Below, in pieces: positions 1 through 5,875 of a stretch of DNA of 8,336 nt. Origin of the DNA: Hellea balneolensis (GTDB lineage: Bacteria; Pseudomonadota; Alphaproteobacteria; Caulobacterales; Maricaulaceae); NCBI GenBank assembly GCA_003233025.1, contig QIKS01000168.1, forward strand, positions 1 through 8,336, in the 5' to 3' direction. The position numbers and the translations under genes were made by a program. Positions within the stretch are counted from its first letter, which is position 1; each line of letters begins with the position of its first letter. Under the pieces are notes generated by a model. It worked only from the letters and a program-made list of their open reading frames with translations, had not been told where the DNA came from and made no database searches.

Positions 1-2306
1 CTTTTAGCTGTTCTTTTAGCTGCGGGTTTTTTCGTCGGCTTTGCCTTTGCTTTCGCAGCCTTTGGGGCAGGTTTTTTCTCGCTCTTTTTAGGGGCTTCTT
101 TTTCCTCAACCTTCTTTTTAGTCCGCCGAGCTGGTTTTTTAGCCTTCTCGGATGGCTCACTATCAGGCGTCTTCGCTTCAGGTGTTTTCACCTCAGGTTT
201 TTTCTGGGCCGCCGGCTTTCTTGTCCGCTTTTTAGGTTGCTCTTTCGGGCTGTCCTCTGAGCTTTCCGGTTTTGGCGCAGATGTATCTTCAACCACTGGA
301 TCGGCTTGACCGTCTGTGTTGGCCTGATTATCAGCGTTAGGACGACGTCCCCGTCCGCCTCTGCGGCCCCGGCGGCGTTTGCGTTTAGGCGGCTTGTTAT
401 CTTCTAAAGTTTCATCATCAGCAGCAGGAGCTTCCGGTTTGGCAGATTTTTTCTGCTGGTTCCTGCGGCCGCCCGTTTTGCGGGCTTCCTTGACGATATC
501 CTCTAATGGATCTGTTTTTTGGTCTTTATTCTTCTCCAGCCGTTCCAACTTAAATTCTGGTCGGATCAGGCTGTCATCGGCGACAATTTCGCAAAACATT
601 TGCGATTGTTGCTCGATCTGGTTTAGCAAATCCCGCTTTTCATTAATCAAATAAGCAGCGACATCGGACGCAACATGGACGCGGATACGCTTGGCAATGC
701 CGCGTATGCCTTCTTCTTCGATGGCGCGCACGGCTTTGAGAGCGCTTGATTCGGCGGAGCGTTTACGGCCGACCCCGTGGCAATGGTCGCAGGACGCCGT
801 TGCCCCTTCCAAAAGACTGCGGCGGCGGCGTTGGCGAGAGATTTCCATCAGGCCAAATTGCGAGATTTTACTCATTTGCACCCGGGCACGGTCTGTGGCC
901 AGAGCGTCGCGCATTTTTTTCTCGACCGCACGGTTATTACGGTTTTCGTCCATATCAATAAAATCAACAACGATAAGTCCGGCCAAATCACGCAGGCGCA
1001 TTTGGCGGGCTAATTCTTCGGCCGCCTCCAAATTGGTTTTAAGAGCCGTGCGCTCGACATTGCGTTCTTTTGTTGAACGACCTGAATTAACATCAACGGA
1101 AACAAGAGCTTCGGTGGGGTGAATAACCAGATAACCGCCAGAGCGAAGCTGGGCTACAGGTTCCAGACAAGCTTCGATTTGCGGCTCGACCTGATAGCGC
1201 AGAAACAGGGGGATATCGTCCTTATAGGGCTGAACGTTTTTGGCATGGCTTGGCATCAGCATTTTGATGAAGTTTTTGGCGTTTTTATAGGCCTCATCCC
1301 CTTGCACCAATATGCTTTCGACGTCTTTACCGTAAAGGTCGCGGATTGACCGTTTGACCAGATTACCTTCCTCATGGATCAGGGCAGGGGCAATGGAATC
1401 CAGTGTGGTATCGCGGATTGTATCCCACAGGCGCGACAGATATTCATAATCACGCTTGATCTCGGCTTTGGTGCGCTTTGCGCCTGCCGTGCGGACAATA
1501 ACGCCCATGCCTTGAGGGACGGACAATTCGCTCATGATCTTTTTCAAGCGCTTACGGTCTGTACCATTGGCGATTTTACGCGATATGCCGCCGCCGCGCG
1601 GGGTGTTGGGCATAAGAACGCAATACCGACCTGCCAAGGACAAATAGGTTGTCATGGCGGCGCCTTTATTGCCGCGTTCTTCCTTTACCCCTTGAATGAG
1701 CAAGATTTGCCCGCGCTTGATAACTTCCTGGATTTTATAGCGGCGCCTGGATTGACGTTTGCGTCTTGCGCCGTGCATATTTTCTTGTTCTTCTGCTGCT
1801 TCTTTCTCGGAAGCATCAGCAGCGTCATCCTCGCCGTCATCATTATCATCAGAGGCGTTATCATCTTCCTCATTACTTTCATCAGCCTTATCATCTTCCT
1901 CACTGTCAGCATCGCTGACGGATTTGGATTTTTTAGTTGCAGACTTCTGGGCTGAGGGTTTTTTGCTTGTTTCTTTTTTAGCAAGCTCGCTTTCTACGGC
2001 TTCCTCTTCCTCGCGGCTTTCGGCCTGTTCGGCTTCGATCAGGGCAAGGCGATCTTCATGGGGGATTTGATAATAATCCGGATGAATTTCGCTAAATGCA
2101 AGAAAGCCGTGGCGATTGCCGCCATATTCAATAAAGGCAGCTTGCAGGGAAGGCTCGACACGGGTTACCCGTGCGAGATAAACATTTCCGCGCAGTTGTT
2201 TCTTGTTTTCGCTCTCATAGTCGAGTTCCTCGACGCGGGTTCCGTCGACAACCACCACCCGTGTTTCTTCCGGGTGGGAGGCGTCGATCAACATTTTCTT
2301 TGACAT
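1..2306 (-). CDS. rne: Ribonuclease E (RNase E/G family), C-terminal end cut by window edge
   Basis: Endoribonuclease that starts mRNA decay and processes rRNA/tRNA precursors, usually as the scaffold of the degradosome. 768 codons are visible with no stop before the left edge. The start ATG (2304-2306) follows GGAG (2313-2316) at six bases and opens MSKKMLIDA, typical of the family. The S1 domain begins near residue 37 and is interrupted by an acidic insert (about 85-185, Asp/Glu/Ser/Lys-rich), resuming at YKIQEVIKRGQ. The RNase core follows (EERGNKGAA, RGGGISRKI). Catalytic Asp405 (SVDVNSG) and Asp448 (VVDFIDMD), and Zn-link Cys506/Cys509 (CDHCHG), each lie 102 residues beyond E. coli D303, D346, C404 and C407, so the core is collinear apart from the insert. 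After about residue 620 the tail is disordered: an Arg-rich patch (KRKRRRGRRGGRGRR, about 640-658), then Lys/Pro/Ala-rich sequence. Residue numbers are counted from the sequence; the E. coli comparison is from memory. RNase G is excluded by the long tail. Confidence 0.97.
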   Translation of the reverse strand, partial: MSKKMLIDASHPEETRVVVVDGTRVEELDYESENKKQLRGNVYLARVTRVEPSLQAAFIEYGGNRHGFLAFSEIHPDYYQIPHEDRLALIEAEQAESREEEEAVESELAKKETSKKPSAQKSATKKSKSVSDADSEEDDKADESNEEDDNASDDNDDGEDDAADASEKEAAEEQENMHGARRKRQSRRRYKIQEVIKRGQILLIQGVKEERGNKGAAMTTYLSLAGRYCVLMPNTPRGGGISRKIANGTDRKRLKKIMSELSVPQGMGVIVRTAGAKRTKAEIKRDYEYLSRLWDTIRDTTLDSIAPALIHEEGNLVKRSIRDLYGKDVESILVQGDEAYKNAKNFIKMLMPSHAKNVQPYKDDIPLFLRYQVEPQIEACLEPVAQLRSGGYLVIHPTEALVSVDVNSGRSTKERNVERTALKTNLEAAEELARQMRLRDLAGLIVVDFIDMDENRNNRAVEKKMRDALATDRARVQMSKISQFGLMEISRQRRRRSLLEGATASCDHCHGVGRKRSAESSALKAVRAIEEEGIRGIAKRIRVHVASDVAAYLINEKRDLLNQIEQQSQMFCEIVADDSLIRPEFKLERLEKNKDQKTDPLEDIVKEARKTGGRRNQQKKSAKPEAPAADDETLEDNKPPKRKRRRGRRGGRGRRPNADNQANTDGQADPVVEDTSAPKPESSEDSPKEQPKKRTRKPAAQKKPEVKTPEAKTPDSEPSEKAKKPARRTKKKVEEKEAPKKSEKKPAPKAAKAKAKPTKKPAAKRTAK

Positions 2307-2344
2307 ATATATCTCCAATATGGCCCCAAACCGTTACCATATCT

Positions 2345-2373
2345 GCGCTGGCATTTGCGGGGCAAATGCGCGC
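2345..2373 (-). promoter_or_regulatory. Hairpin in the rne 5' leader
   Basis: On the minus strand GCATTTGC-CCC-GCAAATGC forms a perfect 8-bp stem with a 3-base loop (2351-2369). A further GCGC/GCGC pairing (2345-2348 with 2370-2373) extends it past a 2-base bulge. It ends about 40 bases upstream of the rne start codon. No T-run follows on either strand, so it is not an intrinsic terminator. In enterobacteria a leader hairpin mediates feedback control of rne by RNase E itself; a similar role here is inference from position only. A DNA-binding site for a dimeric repressor is the alternative reading of the same inverted repeat. Confidence 0.5.
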
Positions 2374-2398
2374 TAGGCGAGCGGGTGTGTAAAGGGGC

Positions 2399-2444
2399 TT
2401 TAAGTGTGTTAAAATTCTTAATAAAAATGCTTGCGATTGCACAA
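2399..2444. promoter_or_regulatory. AT-rich patch, possible divergent promoters
   Basis: The patch between about 2401 and 2428 is clearly richer in A/T than its surroundings. On the minus strand TTGTGC (2444-2439) resembles a -35 element, with TATTAA (2423-2418) as a -10-like element at a short 15-base spacing; this would drive rne with a leader of roughly 110 bases containing the hairpin. On the plus strand TTTAAG (2399-2404) and TAAAAA (2422-2427), 17 bases apart, are a weak match that could start a transcript through the structured block. Both are poor consensus matches, so the call is weak. Confidence 0.25.
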
Positions 2445-2492
2445 AACCAGCTCGAACTCGCTCACCGATGGACGTAAATCCACGTGGCTGAA

Positions 2493-2574
2493 GGCTGGAT
2501 GTGTTCTCGCGCAGCATAAAATTCCTAATTGTGGTTCCAGACGGAACCTGCTCAAAGGAATACGCGCATCAGCC
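2493..2574 (+). ncRNA. Candidate structured RNA or long tdk leader
   Basis: The plus strand can fold into nested stems. GGCTG (2493-2497) pairs with CAGCC (2570-2574). After a bulged G, ATGTGT (2499-2504) pairs with GCGCAT (2564-2569). A large asymmetric loop follows, 16 bases on the left and 2 on the right. ATTCCT (2521-2526) then pairs with AGGAAT (2556-2561), and GGTTCC-AGAC-GGAACC (2533-2548) caps the structure. Two of the pairs are G-U on the plus strand and would be mismatches on the minus strand, favouring a plus-strand transcript. The rod shape with an open bubble recalls 6S RNA, but I do not recognise the sequence, no closing stem or intrinsic terminator is clear, and the fold was done by eye. 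It could equally be a leader of tdk or chance pairing. Confidence 0.25.
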
Positions 2575-2608
2575 CGTCTTCCCCTAAAAGGGTTCTGGCA
2601 CATCTGGA

Positions 2609-2639
2609 TCAACAAATAAAGCCGTAATATCTATATTAC
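2609..2639 (+). promoter_or_regulatory. Probable tdk promoter with palindrome over the -10 element
   Basis: TCAACA (2609-2614) matches four of six bases of the -35 consensus. TATATT (2632-2637) matches five of six of the -10 consensus, and the spacer is exactly 17 bases. Transcription would start near 2644, giving a leader of about 65 bases. The inverted repeat GTAATATCTATATTAC (2624-2639, 7-bp arms around a 2-base centre) covers the -10 element, where a repressor dimer would block polymerase. Its AT-rich centre faintly recalls NrdR boxes, but the outer bases do not match, so no regulator is named. Confidence 0.45.
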
Positions 2640-2709
2640 CGCCGCTTGAATGATTTGCGCCGGTTTCACCCAGGGTGTATGAAGGGCGACACGGTGAGTC
2701 GGGGGTTTA

Positions 2710-3297
2710 ATGGCAAAATTATATTTCAATTACTCAGCAATGAATGCGGGCAAATCAACCTTGTTATTACAAGGCAGTTATAATTACCGTGAGCGCGGTA
2801 TGAATACCATGTTGATGACGGCCAAGCTTGACGACAGGGCCGGCAAGCGGGTGATTGCTTCTCGTATAGGACTTGATAGTCACGCGGAAGTTTTTGGCAA
2901 AGACGACAATGTTTTTGAGGTGATTAAAACCCGGCACGAGGAAAAACACATTGATTGCGTCCTCATCGACGAGGCGCAATTTTTAAGCAAAATTCAAGTT
3001 CGCCAATTGGCCGATATTGCCGATGATCTCAAAATACCGGTTCTATGCTACGGCTTGCGCACTGATTTTCGCGGCGAGCTTTTCCCCGGCAGCGCCGAAT
3101 TGCTGGCCTTGGCCGACAGCCTTCGCGAAATTCGTACGATCTGCTGGTGTGGCCGCAAAGCCAGCATGGTCTTGCGGCTCGATGGCAATGGCGCCGTCAT
3201 TAAAAGCGGCGCGCAAGTGGTTATTGGCGGCGAGGATGTTTATGCTTCCGTCTGCCGCCAACACTGGAAAACCGGGCAGCCAAGCCAGCAAGCTTAA
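2710..3297 (+). CDS. tdk: Thymidine kinase, type II
   Basis: Cytosolic enzyme that phosphorylates thymidine (and deoxyuridine) with ATP to give dTMP in pyrimidine salvage. The 195-residue length fits the family. The ATP-binding P-loop is [10 protein letters not shown] (residues 8-17). DEAQF (87-91) holds the Walker B Asp and the presumed catalytic base Glu88. [13 protein letters not shown] (103-115) is the signature stretch near the lasso. Structural zinc ligands are Cys145 and Cys147 (CWC) with Cys182 and His185 (CRQH), all at the same numbers as in E. coli Tdk as I recall it. GGEDVY (173-178) is the thymidine-binding segment. The start ATG follows a GGGGG run at four bases; an upstream GTG at 2694 is out of frame. 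It is transcribed alone, divergent from rne and convergent with the lipoprotein gene two bases away. Similarity to gammaproteobacterial Tdk is high throughout. Confidence 0.97.
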   Translation: MAKLYFNYSAMNAGKSTLLLQGSYNYRERGMNTMLMTAKLDDRAGKRVIASRIGLDSHAEVFGKDDNVFEVIKTRHEEKHIDCVLIDEAQFLSKIQVRQLADIADDLKIPVLCYGLRTDFRGELFPGSAELLALADSLREIRTICWCGRKASMVLRLDGNGAVIKSGAQVVIGGEDVYASVCRQHWKTGQPSQQA

Positions 3298-3299
3298 TC

Positions 3300-3734
3300 C
3301 TAAAGGTCTCTTGCGATATCAACAAGGATGCTCAAAACATTGGCCGCCCCTTGTGCTTGCTCGATATAGGCTTGCGCTTCGGTGCGGTTAAGCGTGCGGT
3401 GTAAGGTGATGACTTGTCCGGAGAAATCAACCATTTCCGTGGTGATATTTAATATTTTATAGCTCACATCCAAAGCCTCTTTGGTAATATGAACGCTTGC
3501 ATGTGTGGTTTGCAGGGCGCCTTTGCCAGAATATTCCCCGGTTTTATAGGCAAATTGGCTGGCGCCTTTTGCTGTATAATAAACGCCTTTCCCGGCTACT
3601 TCCCCGGTCTTATAAGCGGTTTTTGCCGGTATTTTAGCCAATAGGCTCGCCCCCTTAATGGCCAAACAGCCGCCGACGCCCATCGTGCTGATGATGGTGG
3701 TGATGCTTAAAATAACAAAGATGTGCTTTCGCAT
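3300..3734 (-). CDS. Small putative lipoprotein with 11-residue repeats
   Basis: Function unknown; 144 residues. The N-terminus has positive charges (MRKH), a hydrophobic stretch (5-20) and VGGC ending at Cys23, a near-match to a lipobox, so the product is probably exported and perhaps lipid-anchored. The non-canonical Gly at -2 leaves a plain signal peptide possible. After the anchor, residues 40-83 contain 11-residue units: AYKTGEVAGKG (40-50), a diverged unit (51-61), AYKTGEYSGKG (62-72) and a more diverged unit (73-83). Such hendecads suggest a long amphipathic helix on a membrane or coiled-coil surface. The C-terminal part (about 84-144) is also predicted helical. The start is supported by GGGGG (3741-3745) six bases upstream. 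It follows a terminator, so it likely has its own promoter, though only a weak TATATG (about 3750-3755) is seen. It resembles, from memory, small Lys/Gly-rich lipoproteins of other proteobacteria. Confidence 0.72.
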   Translation of the reverse strand: MRKHIFVILSITTIISTMGVGGCLAIKGASLLAKIPAKTAYKTGEVAGKGVYYTAKGASQFAYKTGEYSGKGALQTTHASVHITKEALDVSYKILNITTEMVDFSGQVITLHRTLNRTEAQAYIEQAQGAANVLSILVDIARDL

Positions 3735-3774
3735 AATAATCCCCCAGACATATACCCGTAGGGCTAACTGGCTT

Positions 3775-3808
3775 ATAAAACTTTAAGAAGGCCGTTTTAT
3801 CGGCCTTC
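3775..3808 (-). terminator. Intrinsic terminator after the vWA/DUF4159 operon
   Basis: On the minus strand GAAGGCCG-ATAAAA-CGGCCTTC forms an 8-bp GC-rich stem (3787-3794 with 3801-3808) with a 6-base loop, followed by the interrupted T-rich tail TTAAAGTTTTAT. The TAA stop codon of the 692-residue protein lies within the loop, so the final codons form the first arm of the hairpin. The tail is not a clean T-run, so termination may be partial, allowing some read-through into the lipoprotein gene. Confidence 0.75.
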
Positions 3809-5875
3809 CAACCGCCACGCGCCGAGCAGAGCCGCTAAAATAAGCAAGAAATACAGCCATGTCGGGCCAAATGGTGTGCGGCGCGATTGGGTGACGTTAA
3901 ATTTCTCATTGGCGACAAGTCCAACAAAACCAGCGCCCGCGGCTTTGCTACCGGGTTTAATTCTCCTGATATTGGGCAGATCGCTTGCGTCTTGCGGCCA
4001 GTAACTGCCGCCGCCTGTGGCTGCGACCAAGGGGGCGAGAATATCGGGTGTTGGCAATATGTGCTCAAATTCAATCGGGTTTAGCGCGCCAGCAGCGGCG
4101 ACACTTGATAAATCATCCAGCTTAACCCGGTAAGCACCTTGCGCTTCGGCGGCGATTTTTGCGGCGAAAACACCGGGCCTTACCCGTTTAAGCTTGATGG
4201 TTTGTACGTTGCCGTCCGGCCCGGTAATCTCAACGGATTTTTCAATGTCGTCCAGGCTCGTGTGTTCAATATGCAAATGGCCGCTTTCTATACGCGCACT
4301 GAGGCGTTCGGCTTCCAAATCCGGCTCGCCCATCAACCAATGGGCCAAGCGCCTGAACATCTCATTATAAGGCCCGCCGCCGTCAACGCCTTTGGCCCAC
4401 AGCCAGGCTTGATCGGACATCAGAAGCGCGGTGCGTCCTTTTTCGATTTTATCCACAATCAGCAAAGGATTGCTTTGGTCATTGACCATCAGCACATCGC
4501 CGCCAATAGCCTGCGCCTCTATGGTGCGATACCACCGGCCCCAACTATCGGCAATCGCGCCATTAAAAATAGCGGTGATCGGGTGTCTTTGGCCTTTTTC
4601 GCTTAATTTGGCTCTAAAGGCTTCGGTATTGACACCCCCGGTTGGCCGGGCCGGCAAAACGGCGATGAGGGGCGAGCGGGCCAGGCTTTCTGCGCTGGCA
4701 AAGGCTGGCCCGGTTGCGACCAATAAAGCCCCGCCGCCTTCGACATATTTGGCAATATTGGCGATATAATAAGGGTTGAGCATTTGCCGCGAAAGTCCGC
4801 GTGCGCTCATGGAGCGGCGGCGAAATTGATCGAAAATTACCAGATCAAATTCAGACAGCTTTTCTTCAAATAATTCCCGTTCAGGAAATTGTATCAAGGA
4901 CAGCTCGCGCGGTTGCGCATTGGTAAATTTTGCCCCCGGATTGGTTAAAATGGTAAATTGCACAAGATCAACACTTGGGTCTGATTTCAAGAGATTGCGC
5001 CAGGCCCGCCCGCCCATATGGGGCTCACCGGTAATCAGTAATACCCGTAAGCGGTCTCTGATACCGGAAATTTCTGCCACCAGTAAATTGTTGACCAAGG
5101 TCAATTCCCCGTCCGCTGCTTCAATTTCGATTTCCACGGAATTGACGCCGCGTTTTTCGATCTCGATGGGGATGGAGATTTTATTGCCGATTATGGCGTC
5201 AAACCGTGCTTGTAATTCACCACCGACCCGGATTTCCAATTTGGCGCGCTCGCCTTCATGACCAGGGTCTTCAACTCTGATTTCAAATATTGCTTGCTCC
5301 CCGACCAGGCCGTATTTCGGTGTTATCAGCGGCTGCAAGCGTCGATCGCGGGCGTTTTTATTGCCAATGATAATGCTGTGAAAAGGGACGTTTTTTGGCA
5401 GGAGATTATCTGGCGGATTTGGCAAATCATGAACCAAGCCATCGGTAATGGCAAAAACGCCGGCTATTCTGTCCGTGGGCAGGGCGCTGAGGGCGTCTAT
5501 AAGACTTTGGGTCATAAGCGTGCCATTGGCGTCCGGGTTGACGGACAGGGTGGTCACTTCAAGACCGTCAAGGGCCGCCAGTTTTTCGTTGAGGGCTTGG
5601 GTGATTGCCCCGGCACTGCTTTGACGATCCGCCAAAGCCATGCTGTCGCTTTTATCGGTTAAAATCACGGCGATATCGGGCAGGGGGGTACGCTCTTCCA
5701 AAAGTTTTTGCGGATTGAGCAAAGCGCCGCACAGGATAAATCCGGCCACGGCACGTAAGATAAAGCTTTTAAGCCCGCGCCATTCCCCGATCATGCCAGA
5801 GATCAGGATGAGAGCGGTTAACAAGACGGTTAGCCAGATCGGAATAAGCGGATCAAAAACAACGGAAACGTTCAT
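3797..5875 (-). CDS. Membrane protein with vWA domain and GATase1-like fold
   Basis: Envelope protein of 692 residues, function unknown. Two N-terminal membrane segments (about 13-30 and 37-54) precede a vWA domain (about 66-170) with an intact metal-site motif DKSDS (74-78) and a later TDG (144-146). A beta-rich stretch (about 180-270) follows, then a class I glutamine-amidotransferase-like fold (about 274-410, from RLRVLLITGEP, with GGALLVATG at 381-389) and a piece at GRTALLMSDQAWLWA (480-494). A second beta-rich region (about 523-600) precedes a C-terminal membrane segment (about 672-687). The only cysteine is Cys49, in the second membrane segment, so the amidotransferase-like fold lacks a nucleophile and is unlikely to be catalytic. 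The start ATG overlaps the stop of the upstream DUF4159 gene as ATGA, with a G-run just before it, implying translational coupling. The domain calls are mine by eye; the vWA motif is the strongest evidence. Confidence 0.87.
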   Translation of the reverse strand: MNVSVVFDPLIPIWLTVLLTALILISGMIGEWRGLKSFILRAVAGFILCGALLNPQKLLEERTPLPDIAVILTDKSDSMALADRQSSAGAITQALNEKLAALDGLEVTTLSVNPDANGTLMTQSLIDALSALPTDRIAGVFAITDGLVHDLPNPPDNLLPKNVPFHSIIIGNKNARDRRLQPLITPKYGLVGEQAIFEIRVEDPGHEGERAKLEIRVGGELQARFDAIIGNKISIPIEIEKRGVNSVEIEIEAADGELTLVNNLLVAEISGIRDRLRVLLITGEPHMGGRAWRNLLKSDPSVDLVQFTILTNPGAKFTNAQPRELSLIQFPERELFEEKLSEFDLVIFDQFRRRSMSARGLSRQMLNPYYIANIAKYVEGGGALLVATGPAFASAESLARSPLIAVLPARPTGGVNTEAFRAKLSEKGQRHPITAIFNGAIADSWGRWYRTIEAQAIGGDVLMVNDQSNPLLIVDKIEKGRTALLMSDQAWLWAKGVDGGGPYNEMFRRLAHWLMGEPDLEAERLSARIESGHLHIEHTSLDDIEKSVEITGPDGNVQTIKLKRVRPGVFAAKIAAEAQGAYRVKLDDLSSVAAAGALNPIEFEHILPTPDILAPLVAATGGGSYWPQDASDLPNIRRIKPGSKAAGAGFVGLVANEKFNVTQSRRTPFGPTWLYFLLILAALLGAWRLEGR

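Larger units (their letters stand above)
2307..2709. other. Intergenic region between divergent rne and tdk
   Basis: This 403-base stretch carries no convincing gene. Several short open frames occur on both strands, but none has a good ribosome binding site or a recognisable product. It contains, left to right: the rne ribosome binding site (GGAG, 2313-2316), a strong hairpin in the rne leader (2345-2373), an AT-rich patch that may hold promoters in both directions (about 2399-2444), a block able to form a long interrupted stem-loop (2493-2574), a palindrome within a probable tdk promoter (2609-2639), and the short tdk leader with G-rich runs just before ATG. No tRNA or 4.5S RNA signature was seen, and the conserved RNase P RNA blocks are absent. 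Confidence 0.85.

Noticed and set aside
1374..1955. Long open frames on the plus strand inside rne, including one of 193 codons
   Set aside because: They lie antisense to the conserved RNase core and the acidic insert. Their length follows from the biased composition of the real gene, and the translations show no recognisable domain.
2533..2548. GGTTCC-AGAC-GGAACC as the T-arm of a tRNA or tmRNA piece
   Set aside because: The loop lacks the GTTCNANNC arrangement, and no acceptor stem, anticodon arm or CCA end can be placed around it.
2418..2619. Short open frames of about 62-65 codons on both strands between rne and tdk
   Set aside because: Neither has a convincing ribosome binding site, and each is the antiparallel shadow of the other in a stretch that looks like regulatory or structured DNA.
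2667..2677. CACC-CAG-GGTG inverted repeat in the tdk leader
   Set aside because: A 4-bp stem with a 3-base loop is too short to stand out from chance in sequence of this composition.
3017..3391. Plus-strand open frame overlapping tdk and the lipoprotein gene
   Set aside because: It is a frame-shifted shadow of tdk and runs across the convergent stops; the translation has no domain signal.
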